Assembly: GCA_003134855.1 (NCBI GenBank) | Contig: PLCS01000007.1 | Span: 505,011-569,010, forward strand | Direction: 5' to 3' | From: Acidobacteriaceae bacterium | GTDB lineage: Bacteria > Acidobacteriota > Terriglobia > Terriglobales > Acidobacteriaceae | DNA: 64,000 nt | Part shown: one piece after another, positions 43,738-52,442 of the stretch | How positions within the stretch are numbered: position 1 is the first letter of the stretch | How the letters are laid out: every line of letters starts with the position of its first letter | The notes under the pieces: model-generated | Told to the model about the DNA's origin: nothing | Seen by the model: only the letters and a program-made list of their open reading frames with translations | The model's database searches: none | Made by a program: the position numbers and the translations under genes

Positions 43738-44127
43738 CTAGAGCCGCACAAAACGAGAGCACAGCTTCAACAGAGGTGGTTGATCTGCAATACCTGTTCC
43801 GGCCTGTTGTGTCACCAGTGGCCCGACTCCAAGTGAGGAAAGCTGCTGGAAGAGAGCCGCCGGATGCAGTTTGGCGCGTTCGATAAAATCCTTAAACAGA
43901 GATTCCAAATAGGACAGATCCTTGCCGAAAACCATCTCACGCCATTGAGGGTGGACAAGAAAGCGCAGCTTGCGTTGCTCATCCTCAAGCACAAGCATAA
44001 TAATGGACGCCACTTGCGGCGAGCCGTCGCCCCCCTCCTTTGGCCGGTACTCCAAAGCACAGAACCGCCCTTTGAGGTTTTCGTCCGCTTTGGTCGTCTT
44101 TGCACTCATTGGTCCGTTGTTGGGCAT
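43738..44127 (-). CDS. Hypothetical protein, DUF3037-like partner of the HipA-like kinase
   Basis: Protein of 129 residues. VASIIMLVLEDEQRKLRFLVHPQWREM and YLESLFKDFIERAKLHPAALFQQL resemble a family found beside HipA-type kinases (DUF3037-like); the match is by pattern only. It overlaps the end of the HipA-like gene by 143 bases in another frame when started at ATG 44127; ATG 44109 is an alternative with the same problem. Lower G+C than the surrounding core genes. Confidence 0.5.
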   Translation of the reverse strand: MPNNGPMSAKTTKADENLKGRFCALEYRPKEGGDGSPQVASIIMLVLEDEQRKLRFLVHPQWREMVFGKDLSYLESLFKDFIERAKLHPAALFQQLSSLGVGPLVTQQAGTGIADQPPLLKLCSRFVRL

Positions 44128-44899
44128 CTACCATCGAATCAATTATATTTCGCAAAAGTGTGGCGTTTGACAGTCTGCCGAGGCACTCCGAGTATGCACA
44201 GAGCGCCGAATCTGTTTTCCAACCCTGCGGTAATGCTTGAATCTGTCTCCAGAGTTGATCTACATCGAGTGACCCTGCAATCTTCTGAAATCTCAGAAGA
44301 TGTTTTGAGGATACACTCTGGTATATGCGCGGATCAAGATAGCGCGACGCTAGAAAACGCGACTGTTGTTCCCCTTTGGGACCGCCGAAAAGGTGCCCGT
44401 GATCGATAAAATAGGCACTTAAGTGGCCTTGGGCGTCTTCTTGGAAGAGTGCTTGCCGGTTGTCGGTGTGGTGGGCACAAATGTCAATCATCCATGCGAG
44501 CCAAAAGCTCTGGAAGTTGAGAACCCTCTTGAAGCTGGCACCTGGAAGGATTTCTAACAGGCGTACCCCGTCACCGCCAAGAAAGCGGGAGCCAAAACAC
44601 AAGCCTGATTCTGGCCGAAGACGCCCTTCCGGGGTTTGCATCCAACAGTCTGGATTTCGGTCGATAAAAGCATCTGTGACCAGTAGCGGCTTCCATTGCG
44701 CGACAGCCAGCCCGCAGGCACGGTAAAGCTCGCTCCCGATGCTCTCATTGAAAGGCAGGTTTGCGCCTTGAAGGTTATTCGTGAACTTGACTACATAGAG
44801 CAGGCCGTCGCTTGCTTGAGCCAGAATCGGTTGCGAACCGCCACGTAAATTACGAATATACCCCGTCACACGGGTAAAATCTTTCCCAAAGGCTGGCAT
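43985..44899 (-). CDS. HipA-like kinase family protein
   Basis: Protein of 304 residues. The features of HipA-type kinases are visible: LAQASDGLLYVVKFTNN (ATP-binding Lys), NESIGSELYRACGLAVAQWKPLLV, WLAWMIDICAHHTDNRQALF (catalytic loop with HTDNRQ) and YFIDHGHLFGG (metal-binding Asp). The natural end seems to be near SNATLLRNIIDSM; the last 45-50 residues run across the next gene in a different frame and look non-conserved, suggesting stop loss or a frameshift. Region is AT-richer than the core. Confidence 0.65.
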   Translation of the reverse strand: MPAFGKDFTRVTGYIRNLRGGSQPILAQASDGLLYVVKFTNNLQGANLPFNESIGSELYRACGLAVAQWKPLLVTDAFIDRNPDCWMQTPEGRLRPESGLCFGSRFLGGDGVRLLEILPGASFKRVLNFQSFWLAWMIDICAHHTDNRQALFQEDAQGHLSAYFIDHGHLFGGPKGEQQSRFLASRYLDPRIYQSVSSKHLLRFQKIAGSLDVDQLWRQIQALPQGWKTDSALCAYSECLGRLSNATLLRNIIDSMVDAQQRTNECKDDQSGRKPQRAVLCFGVPAKGGGRRLAASGVHYYACA

Positions 44900-45425
44900 G
44901 GTTACCCCAAAGACAACGAGATGGAATGATGCAGAAACCGTTCCTACATCAATCTTTGGGGGGAGGCAGGCAACTCAAAAACCAAAATGAATGAGACCCA
45001 ATGAGAAGTCTCTCATTCAAACCCAGGACAACGGCCTTTCAACAACACAATACGTTTCATGGCGTAAGGTTTCGGACCGTTTTCCACAAGCAAGATTCTT
45101 TATAGGAAAATAATGCCTCCAAACGCTCCATGCTGAGCAAAACTATACATAACCTGTGGTTAATTTGGAATTTTTTTATAGTTTGAGATTACGTGACTTG
45201 AAAAGAACAAATGCTGTGCTGAATTCAGATAGACAGAATACAGGCCATCACTTTTAGTGAACAAGCGCCGCGCTAGGGAACCCAGATTAAATCGTCACCA
45301 ACATTTCAAAATCGAGATGTGGGCCACCCCTCGCTTTCACGGGGGCGCAAAGCCTGTTATTCTAAGAGTCACATCCACCCGTTCGACGGGAAACCCCGAA
45401 GAGATTGCAACGAAAGAGGTTACTA
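44900..45425. other. AT-rich intergenic region with a 9-bp dyad
   Basis: No gene found. It contains TGAATGAGA (44988-44996) / TCTCATTCA (45011-45019), a dyad about 90 bases before the HipA-like start that may be a regulatory site, and a long A/T stretch (about 45140-45190). A hairpin repeat lies at 45280-45333. Composition differs strongly from the neighbouring core genes. Confidence 0.4.
45280..45333 (+). repeat. Hairpin repeat, copy 9
   Basis: CCCAGATTAAATCGTCACCAACATTTC-aaaatc-GAGATGTGGGCCACCCCTCGC. The left arm (AACATTTC) and right arm (GAGATGTGG) pair imperfectly. Homologous to copy 8 at about 43440-43490, including the CAGATTxAATCGTC flank. Confidence 0.7.
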
Positions 45426-45581
45426 GTGGCAGACACCACCAAGATCGAAGATACGCAGGAACGCAAGAAGATTAAACGGGCAGCCCGCAAGGCAGCCGCC
45501 CCCAAGGCCGCACGGACTGGACCGCGCGGCGAGAAGAAGAAGAAGGTTAAAAAGATGGCGCGCGGCGTCTCGAAGCGCTAA
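45426..45581 (+). CDS. Small highly basic protein
   Basis: A 51-residue frame from GTG 45426 (GAGG 7-8 bases upstream) to TAA 45579-45581. Sequence starts MADTTKIEDTQERKKIKRAA and ends KKMARGVSKR; about one third Lys+Arg. Looks like a nucleic-acid-binding tail-type protein. The codons are GC-rich and the gene has a proper ribosome site, unlike the AT-rich region before it. Unknown family. Confidence 0.5.
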   Translation: MADTTKIEDTQERKKIKRAARKAAAPKAARTGPRGEKKKKVKKMARGVSKR

Positions 45582-45669
45582 GAGCCCCGTACGAATTAGA
45601 GGGTTCCGGGCCGGTCAGCGTGCGCGCCCGGTCCGGAGCCCAGTTCTATCTTCGCCGCCGACGGGCGGG

Positions 45670-47235
45670 ATGAGGAGAACCGAACTGCTCAGCCAACTGG
45701 TTGCCCGCAAGTCCATTGACAAGCTGCTTGCCGACTCAATCGAGCCCGAGTACGCGTTGAAGAAGTCACTTGGCCCGTGGTCGCTGACCGCGCTGGGCAT
45801 CGGAGCGGTGATCGGCTCGGGCATCTTCACGGTGATCGGCACGGCCATGGCCGGGCAGAAGTTCGATGCGCCGAATATCCGCGACACTCCGCTGCTTCAC
45901 TACATTCTGCATCACACTGCGATGGCGGGGCGGCCTGGAGCGGGGCCGGCGCTGGCGCTCTCGCTGGTGCTTGTGGCCATCGTCTGCGTCTTCACCGGGC
46001 TTTGCTATGCGGAACTGGCGTCGATGATCCCCATCGCCGGCTCGGCCTACACCTACACCTACGCCACCCTGGGCGAGCTGATCGCCTGGATTATCGGCTG
46101 GGATTTGATTCTGGAATACGCCTTCAGCAACATGAGCGTCAGCGTGGGCTTCGCCGCGCACATTGTCGATCTGCTGGACTGGTTCGGCCTGCATCCGCCG
46201 GCAAAGTGGATTTCACCAGCCTATCTGCCCACCGGCTTGCAGGACTTTGCGGGCAATAATATTTATGGCAACGGCTGGCACTTCGGCTTCAACATTCCCG
46301 CCTTTCTGGTGGTGATGCTGCTGACGGTGATTCTGGTGCGCGGCATCCGCGAGTCGGCGCGCGCCAACAACATCATGGTGCTGGTGAAGACGGCGGCGAT
46401 TCTGGTCTTCGTCTTTGCCGGGGCCAGCTTTATCAAGCCGCACTACTGGCATCCCTTCATGCCCAACGGCTGGACGGGCGTGCTGACCGGCGGATCGATC
46501 ATCTTTTTCACGTACATAGGCTTCGACTCGGTCTCGACGGCGGCCGAGGAGTGCAAGAATCCGCAGCGCGACCTGCCCATCGGCATCCTGGCCACGCTGG
46601 TGGCCTGCACCGTGCTCTACGGCGCGGTGGCCATCGTGCTCAGCGGGATTGTGCCCTGGCAGTCGGTGATGGGCGACGCTGCGCCGGTGGTCAACGCGCT
46701 CAAGCGGCTCTCTTTGCAGCCGGGCGGCGGGGGCTTGCAGTGGGTGCGGTTGTTTGTTTTGATCGGCGCCATCCTGGGCATGGTTTCGTCGATCCTGGTC
46801 TTCCAGCTTGGCCAGGCGCGCGTCTGGTTCGCCATGTCGCGCGATGGGCTGCTGCCCGAGGTCTTCGGACGGATTCATCCAAAATTCCGCACTCCCGATG
46901 TGGCGACGTGGGTGGCGGGCTTCGTGGTGGGCATTCCCGCCGGGCTGCTGGATATTGGCACGGTGTCGAATCTGTCGAATATCGGCACGCTCTTCGCCTT
47001 TGTACTGGTCGCGGTGGGCGTGCTCATCCTGCGCTATCGCGATCCAGAGCGCTACCGCGGCTTTCGCACGCCGCTGGGCCCGCTCTTCCCGGTGCTGAGC
47101 ATCATTTTCTGCATTGTGCTGATGATGGGGCTGGAAGTGATTACCTGGATCCGATTCTTCTCCTGGCTGGCGATCGGGCTGGTGATTTACTTCCTCTACA
47201 GCCGTCACCGCTCGGAGTTCGCCGGGCTCAAGTAG
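45670..47235 (+). CDS. APC-family amino acid permease (cationic amino acid transporter type)
   Basis: Inner-membrane transporter of 521 residues, about 12-14 helices. SLGPWSLTALGIGAVIGSGIFTVIG, CYAELASMIPIAGSAYTYTYATLGELIAWIIGWDLILEYA and FFTYIGFDSVSTAAEECKNPQRDLPIGI are the CAT/YfnA-type signature. Substrate probably an amino acid. GGGCGGG lies right before the ATG. Followed 8 bases later by the deaminase gene, so co-transcribed. Confidence 0.92.
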   Translation: MRRTELLSQLVARKSIDKLLADSIEPEYALKKSLGPWSLTALGIGAVIGSGIFTVIGTAMAGQKFDAPNIRDTPLLHYILHHTAMAGRPGAGPALALSLVLVAIVCVFTGLCYAELASMIPIAGSAYTYTYATLGELIAWIIGWDLILEYAFSNMSVSVGFAAHIVDLLDWFGLHPPAKWISPAYLPTGLQDFAGNNIYGNGWHFGFNIPAFLVVMLLTVILVRGIRESARANNIMVLVKTAAILVFVFAGASFIKPHYWHPFMPNGWTGVLTGGSIIFFTYIGFDSVSTAAEECKNPQRDLPIGILATLVACTVLYGAVAIVLSGIVPWQSVMGDAAPVVNALKRLSLQPGGGGLQWVRLFVLIGAILGMVSSILVFQLGQARVWFAMSRDGLLPEVFGRIHPKFRTPDVATWVAGFVVGIPAGLLDIGTVSNLSNIGTLFAFVLVAVGVLILRYRDPERYRGFRTPLGPLFPVLSIIFCIVLMMGLEVITWIRFFSWLAIGLVIYFLYSRHRSEFAGLK

Positions 47236-47242
47236 ACTTTTC

Positions 47243-48262
47243 ATGATGCAGGAACTTGCCACATTCATCCGCCGCCTGCCCAAGGCAGAGTTGCATCTGC
47301 ACCTGGAAGGCACGATTCTGCCCGCGACGCTGGTGGAGCTGAGCGCGCGGCACGACGCGCAACCGCTGACGCTGGCAGAAGCCGAAGCGCTCTACCGCTT
47401 CACCGACTTCACCGGCTTCCTGGACGCCTTCCGCGCCGTCTGCAAGCAGTTGATCGGTCCCGAAGACTACGAATTGGCCGCATGGCGGATGATCGAGCAC
47501 CTGGCCGCGCAGGGTATCGTTCACGCCGAAGTTTTTATCGCCGTCGGCGTCATCTATCTCTGGCGCAAGGACGATCCCGCGGCCTTTGAGCCGATCTTCG
47601 ACGGGCTGGAGCGGGCGCGATTGCGCGGCGAGCGCGAGCTGGGCCTCTCGCTCTATTGGATTTTCGACGCGGTGCGCCACTTCACCGTCGAGGAGGCCGA
47701 GCGCGTCTTCCTGAAGGCCGCCGAACTGCGGCTCGCGCACCCCTCCATTGTTGGTATCGGCTTGGGCGGCGACGAGCGCCGCTGCGGCTCCGCGGCATTC
47801 CATGCCCTCTACCAGGAAGCGGCGCGTGCCGGATTGCGGCTGACCAACCATGCCGGCGAAACCACTGGACCCGAGGCCATTCGCGAAGCCCTGGCGATTG
47901 GCTCGGAGCGGATCGGCCATGCCCTCTCCGCCGGCCACGACTTCTATCTGCTCCAGGATTTGAAGGAGCGCGAGATCCCACTGGAGTTGAACCTCACCTC
48001 GAATGTCCGCACCGGCGTCTGCCCCTCTTATGCCGCCCACCCGCTGCGCCGCTACTTCGATCAAGGCCTGCTGGTTACGCTGAACTCCGACGACCCGGCC
48101 TTCTTCGGCTCCGATCTGGCCAACGAATACCTGCTGGCGCACACCGAGCAGGGATTTACCCGCGCCGAACTTCGCCAGCTTGCCGCCAACTCCATCCGCG
48201 CCAGCTTCCTTCCAGAGGTGGAGAAGACGGAATGGCTCTTCCGGATCGACTTGATGAAGTAA
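47243..48262 (+). CDS. Adenosine-deaminase-family amidohydrolase
   Basis: Zinc enzyme of 339 residues. Metal and catalytic residues are visible: PKAELHLHLEG (two His), NHAGETTGPEAI (His and Glu), SERIGHAL (His), LNSDDPAFFG (Asp). The last motif and the length suit the subgroup that includes adenine deaminase and aminodeoxyfutalosine deaminase (menaquinone pathway), so adenosine is not assured. Start at ATG 47243 or the next ATG. Directly behind the amino acid permease. Confidence 0.88.
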   Translation: MMQELATFIRRLPKAELHLHLEGTILPATLVELSARHDAQPLTLAEAEALYRFTDFTGFLDAFRAVCKQLIGPEDYELAAWRMIEHLAAQGIVHAEVFIAVGVIYLWRKDDPAAFEPIFDGLERARLRGERELGLSLYWIFDAVRHFTVEEAERVFLKAAELRLAHPSIVGIGLGGDERRCGSAAFHALYQEAARAGLRLTNHAGETTGPEAIREALAIGSERIGHALSAGHDFYLLQDLKEREIPLELNLTSNVRTGVCPSYAAHPLRRYFDQGLLVTLNSDDPAFFGSDLANEYLLAHTEQGFTRAELRQLAANSIRASFLPEVEKTEWLFRIDLMK

Positions 48263-48342
48263 TCATGACTGCGCAATCTTGCCTCCCGACAACCCATCCA
48301 GGCAAACCGCGCTATCATGGAACGGTAGGAGAAAGACCGCTC

Positions 48343-48600
48343 ATGTCCACTGAATCAGAAGCCCCGGCCGTCGCGGGAGAGACTGCCGCTGAAGAGACTC
48401 CCACAGAAGAAAAGAATGAATTCAGCACGCTGAAAGTGATTACCTGGCTCTCGGTGGGGATGGCTGTGGCCGCGCTGGGCATCTTCGTAGGCCGCGAACT
48501 GCGCAACCGTTACAAGTTCAACCACCGCACTCCCTACGACTTTTACGATCACGCCAGCGGCAACGAACAGCAGACGGGCGAAGTCGGCCTGGGCGTTTAG
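48343..48600 (+). CDS. Small single-helix membrane protein
   Basis: Protein of 85 residues. Acidic N-terminus (MSTESEAPAVAGETAAEETP), one helix (VITWLSVGMAVAALGIFVG), basic anchor (RELRNRYKFNHRTPYDFYDH). GGAGAAAG lies 7 bases before ATG 48343. No family recognised; single-pass, N-terminus likely cytoplasmic by charge only weakly. Confidence 0.7.
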   Translation: MSTESEAPAVAGETAAEETPTEEKNEFSTLKVITWLSVGMAVAALGIFVGRELRNRYKFNHRTPYDFYDHASGNEQQTGEVGLGV

Positions 48601-48677
48601 CCCTGACGCCCGTACAAAATCAAAGGGTGCAATTGCTGCCTGCCATGAAACCTGAGCTTATACCATCGAGGAAAAAC

Positions 48678-48875
48678 ATGCCGCTCTCCGGAGAAGCCAT
48701 TCGCCTGATGAACTACATTGACGATGTAGCCGTGACCCTGCGCCGGGTTCTGGCCACCGTCCCCACGCTCTCCGACGAGGAGCGCTTGCGCGTTGCCGAG
48801 CACCTGCTGCACGCCAGCCCCAGCGCCGACGACGTGGCTCAGGCTTTAGCCGTCAAGCCCCAACCGATTGCCTGA
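48678..48875 (+). CDS. Small helical protein, unknown
   Basis: Protein of 65 residues, MPLSGEAIRLMNYIDDVAVT..., mostly helical, soluble. GAGGAAAA precedes ATG 48678; ATG 48645 is another option. Its TGA overlaps the TTG start of the next gene. Unknown function. Confidence 0.55.
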   Translation: MPLSGEAIRLMNYIDDVAVTLRRVLATVPTLSDEERLRVAEHLLHASPSADDVAQALAVKPQPIA

Positions 48876-49407
48876 GAGCGTCGCCATCATCGGAGCCGGG
48901 CCGCTGGGCCGCTGGCTGGCCCTCGCGTCTGCTCGCGCCAGGTTTCGCGTGCAGTTGGAAGACGTGATGCCCGCCAATCTGCACCACGCCCAGGAAGCCC
49001 TTCGCGCCGTACTCGGTCCCGAAGCTCTCCCCAACGTCGTCTTCGTCTCCACCATTGAGGAGGCGGTGCGCAACGCCGATCTGGTCATCGACTGCGTGCC
49101 GGATGAGCTGGAATCCAAGCTGGAAATCCTCTGGCTGCTGGACCGCATGGCCCCGCCGCGCACGGTCTTCGCCACGCCGACGACGCGCCTCTCCATCGCC
49201 GACCTGGCCAACTGCACCTATCGCCCGGAGAAGTGCATCGCCATTGCCGCTGAAGCCGCCGCGCTGGCCGGCGATGCAGGCGGGGAGATTCTGCTGCGCA
49301 CCACCAGCCGCAGCGCGCCGGAGACCGTCGCGCTGCTGGACCGCTTCTGGCGGCGGCTGGGCTTCTCGCCGGTCTTCCAGGCTGACGCCGGCGAGCAACC
49401 TCGCTAG
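48868..49407 (+). CDS. 3-hydroxyacyl-CoA dehydrogenase NAD-binding domain protein (single domain)
   Basis: Protein of 179 residues that consists only of the Rossmann domain of 3-hydroxyacyl-CoA dehydrogenases: VAIIGAGPLGRWLALASARARF, FVSTIEEAVRNADLVIDCVPDELESKLEILWLL, TPTTRLSIADLA. The C-terminal substrate domain is absent, so it may not act as a complete dehydrogenase. TTG 48868 overlaps the upstream stop by eight bases; no ribosome site of its own, so coupled. Confidence 0.75.
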   Translation: MPESVAIIGAGPLGRWLALASARARFRVQLEDVMPANLHHAQEALRAVLGPEALPNVVFVSTIEEAVRNADLVIDCVPDELESKLEILWLLDRMAPPRTVFATPTTRLSIADLANCTYRPEKCIAIAAEAAALAGDAGGEILLRTTSRSAPETVALLDRFWRRLGFSPVFQADAGEQPR

Positions 49408-49464
49408 CTCACGCGCTCACGACCCTCCATGCTAACCTGAGGTTTCAGCCTGTGGAGAATTCTT

Positions 49465-50178
49465 TTGCAATCCAACGCCTTTCTGATCGCCATCTTCGAG
49501 TTCGTGATTCTCATCTTCTCGCTCTGCGTGCATGAGTGCGCGCACGCCTGGACGGCCTCGCGGCTGGGCGACCAGACCGCCCGCCTGGAAGGCCGCATCA
49601 CGCTGAATCCGATGTACCACGTGGACCCCATCGGAAGCCTGCTCTTTCCCGCGATCATGATCTTCGGCCCCTTCATCGGCTTCAGTATGTTCAGCGGAAT
49701 GCTGGTGGGCTGGGCCAAACCTACCCCGGTCATCACGCGCAACTTCCGCAAGATCGTCCGTGACGACAACCTGACCACGCTGGCCGGTCCCGTATCGAAT
49801 CTGCTGATGGTGCTGGTGGCCGTCATCGTTCTGATCGTTACCGCCAAGATGATTCCCGACGGGCGGACCGTGGTTCTGGCTTCCTTCTTTGCCACCTTCA
49901 ACCCGTCCGCAGACTTCACGCCGCAGCCGCTGGTGCTGGCCTGCACGGTGGCCATTTTGATCAACCTCTCGCTTTTCGTCTTCAACCTGCTGCCCATTCC
50001 GCCGCTCGACGGCAGCCGCCTGGTGCGCAATCTGCTGCCTTACAACGCGGTGCAAGTCTACGACAGGATTCCGATCTGGGTCAGCTACCTGTTCATGATC
50101 CTGGTGGGAGGCACGGTGATCCGAGCCTTCGTCGATCCCGCACTGGAGCTGGTGATCCGGGCGCTGATGCAGGCATAG
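49465..50178 (+). CDS. Site-2 protease family membrane metalloprotease (M50)
   Basis: Intramembrane zinc protease of 237 residues, about six helices. SLCVHECAHAWTASRLGD has the HExxH metal site; LTTLAGPVSNLLM and FNLLPIPPLDGSRL supply the NxxPxxxxDG motif with the third ligand. No PDZ domain, so the short M50 type. It would cut membrane-spanning regulators. TTG 49465 has GGAGAA upstream at 8 bases. Confidence 0.92.
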   Translation: MQSNAFLIAIFEFVILIFSLCVHECAHAWTASRLGDQTARLEGRITLNPMYHVDPIGSLLFPAIMIFGPFIGFSMFSGMLVGWAKPTPVITRNFRKIVRDDNLTTLAGPVSNLLMVLVAVIVLIVTAKMIPDGRTVVLASFFATFNPSADFTPQPLVLACTVAILINLSLFVFNLLPIPPLDGSRLVRNLLPYNAVQVYDRIPIWVSYLFMILVGGTVIRAFVDPALELVIRALMQA

Positions 50179-50278
50179 TATTGCTCTGACAACAGTTAAA
50201 TTCTATTTTTTCCACGGATATTATTTGCCGCAAGGATGATCCGCGCGTCTATAATTCGGTGACTAAGGGAGAAAGTTC

Positions 50279-51226
50279 ATGTCCTTGGCAACCGGGGAAA
50301 GCAAGAAGAACGTCAGCAATGGGTCCGAGCTGCAGTTGCGATTAGGTGCTCTGTTGACGATGGTAGTTGTGGGATGCGCCACTTACTTTTGGCTGACCAG
50401 CAGCCATGATGTGCATACTTTACACCGGCTGCCAACTTCCAAGGTGCATTTTTTGCTGGCTATGCGCGTGCTAATTGCCGCATTCGTCGTTTATGCACTC
50501 TTGATTCCGAGAATCAAGCAATGGATTTATAGGGTGGGGCATGGAGGCGATTACAATAGGGCTCTGCAGTTGGACCGTCTCTGGTCTGTACTGCCGCTCT
50601 ATGGCAGTTCTCTGAAGGGGCCAATTCTCTTCAATGCGGGACGATATCGTGAGGCAATCGAGTTCCTTAAGCCATTGGCGTTTGACAGGCAGGGAAAACC
50701 GCGGCTGACCAGTATTGAACTCTATACCTATGCTATTGCTCTGGAGAATAGCGGACGCGAGGCAGCGGCACAAGTTCTTCTGGAAGCTGCTAATAGTGTG
50801 CCGCAGAACGGGAACACAATACGAGTAGCCCTCGCGACTTGCCTGCTGACGCAGAACAAAGAGCCAGAACGGGCCTGCAAACTGCTGGAGCAGGCTTTGG
50901 CGGGTTCAGAAAATCTCTCGCGCGCTGATCAAGCGCGCAGAATCGCGCGCTATGCGTATGCGCTGGCCTCCTGTGGGCGACGGCCGGATGCGGAAGCAAA
51001 GATTCAGGAAGCATTAGCAATGGGCGCAACCCTCACCAAGGATGACCTGGCCGGAGTGTACTATTTTGTGGGCGAGGCCTGGCGGGCGTTGGGAGATATT
51101 ACGAATGCTCGTAATGCATTTCAGCAAGCTGTGACGTTGTGCCCGGATGGAGTGACAGCCTTGAGCGTGCAGAAGGCCCTGGCGAAGATGGATGGAAAAT
51201 GGAACACATGGCAATCTCAGAATTGA
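50279..51226 (+). CDS. Membrane-anchored TPR protein
   Basis: Protein of 315 residues. Two N-terminal helices (about 22-40 and 59-78), then helical repeats of TPR type (RYREAIEFLKPL, AYALASCGRRPDAEAKIQEAL, YYFVGEAWRALGDITNARNAFQQAVTLCP). Scaffold role likely; partner unknown. GGGAGAAAG lies 5 bases before ATG 50279. TATAAT at 50250-50255 is a candidate -10, with a poor TTGCCG 19 bases further up. Lower G+C than the neighbours. Confidence 0.75.
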   Translation: MSLATGESKKNVSNGSELQLRLGALLTMVVVGCATYFWLTSSHDVHTLHRLPTSKVHFLLAMRVLIAAFVVYALLIPRIKQWIYRVGHGGDYNRALQLDRLWSVLPLYGSSLKGPILFNAGRYREAIEFLKPLAFDRQGKPRLTSIELYTYAIALENSGREAAAQVLLEAANSVPQNGNTIRVALATCLLTQNKEPERACKLLEQALAGSENLSRADQARRIARYAYALASCGRRPDAEAKIQEALAMGATLTKDDLAGVYYFVGEAWRALGDITNARNAFQQAVTLCPDGVTALSVQKALAKMDGKWNTWQSQN

Positions 51227-51371
51227 TAAGCCTGCTTGCTTCCAAACCCGCGCCTCTGACTTCATAGCAATGGCCCGGTACAATAGAAGGAGCCGTTTCT
51301 CCTGATTATTCCGGCGGAGCGGCGCATCTTTTCGCATTACCCAAAATCGAAATCCGGAATCGATCAATCAA

Positions 51372-52397
51372 ATGCCTGAATCCGCAATTCCCACCTCTCG
51401 TCCGCGCGTGCTGAGCGGTATGCGCCCCACCGGCAAGCTCCATCTGGGCAACTACATGGGCGCGCTGGCCAACTGGGTCAAGCTGCAAGACGCGTACGAG
51501 TGCTACTTCTTCATCGCCGATCTGCACGCCCTGACCACCGACTACGCCGACACATCGAAGATAGCGCCCTCCACGCTGGAAGTGGCGCTGGATTTTCTGG
51601 CTGCCGGACTCGATCCGAAGCGTTGCACCATCTTCGTGCAGAGCCAGGTGCAGCAGCACTACGAACTGCCTTTGTTACTGGGGATGATCACGCCACTGGG
51701 CTGGCTGGAGCGCGTGCCCAGCTACAAGGAGATGCAGGAGAACCTTGCCAGCAAGGACCTGACCACTTATGGATTCCTGGGCTATCCGGTGCTGATGGCG
51801 TCGGACATTTTGCTCTATCAGGCCGATTTTGTGCCGGTGGGGCAGGACCAGACCGCGCACGTGGAGCTGACGCGCGAGGTGGCGCGGCGCTTCAATCAGT
51901 TCTACAAGCTGGAAGGAGCTGAGGTCTTGCCCGAGCCGAAGGTGCTGCTGGCGCCCTCGCCCAAGCTGCCCGGCACCGACGGGCGCAAGATGTCCAAGAG
52001 CTACGGCAACACCATTCAGTTGACCGACCCGGAGCCAGTGGTGCGGCAGAAGCTAAAGACGATGGTCACCGATCCGGCGCGCATTCGCCGCAGCGACGCG
52101 GGCGACCCGGACAAGTGCCCAGTGGGCGATCTGCATAAGGTTTTCAGCACGCCCGAGACGCTGGCGAAGATGTATGACGGCTGCCGCTCGGCGGGGATCG
52201 GCTGCATCGAGTGCAAGGGCTGGGCCGCTGACGCGCTAGTGCAGATTCTGCAGCCCATTCAGGAGCGGCGCGCCGGCTTCACCTTACCACAGGTCAAGGA
52301 GATTCTTGAAGATGGCTCCAGCCGCGCCCGCGTCCGCGCCGGGCAGACGATGGAGCAGGTGCGCGCCGCCATGCAGATGAGCCTGAGAGGCGAGTAG
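51372..52397 (+). CDS. trpS: Tryptophanyl-tRNA synthetase
   Basis: Class I aminoacyl-tRNA synthetase of 341 residues charging tRNA-Trp. LSGMRPTGKLHLGNYMGAL carries the HLGN (HIGH) motif; MKQ-type ASDILLYQADFVPVGQDQTAHVELTREVARRFN binds Trp and ATP; GRKMSKSYGN is KMSKS. C-terminal helical domain complete. Core gene in good context. Confidence 0.95.
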   Translation: MPESAIPTSRPRVLSGMRPTGKLHLGNYMGALANWVKLQDAYECYFFIADLHALTTDYADTSKIAPSTLEVALDFLAAGLDPKRCTIFVQSQVQQHYELPLLLGMITPLGWLERVPSYKEMQENLASKDLTTYGFLGYPVLMASDILLYQADFVPVGQDQTAHVELTREVARRFNQFYKLEGAEVLPEPKVLLAPSPKLPGTDGRKMSKSYGNTIQLTDPEPVVRQKLKTMVTDPARIRRSDAGDPDKCPVGDLHKVFSTPETLAKMYDGCRSAGIGCIECKGWAADALVQILQPIQERRAGFTLPQVKEILEDGSSRARVRAGQTMEQVRAAMQMSLRGE

Positions 52398-52442
52398 CCG
52401 GACAGTCTGATTGCCGAGTTTGCAGAACGCAGGAGAAACCGA

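Noticed and set aside
43536-43751. Minus-strand 71-codon frame, candidate decayed gene
   Set aside because: Two frames look partly plausible, but without homology a pseudogene call is not justified.
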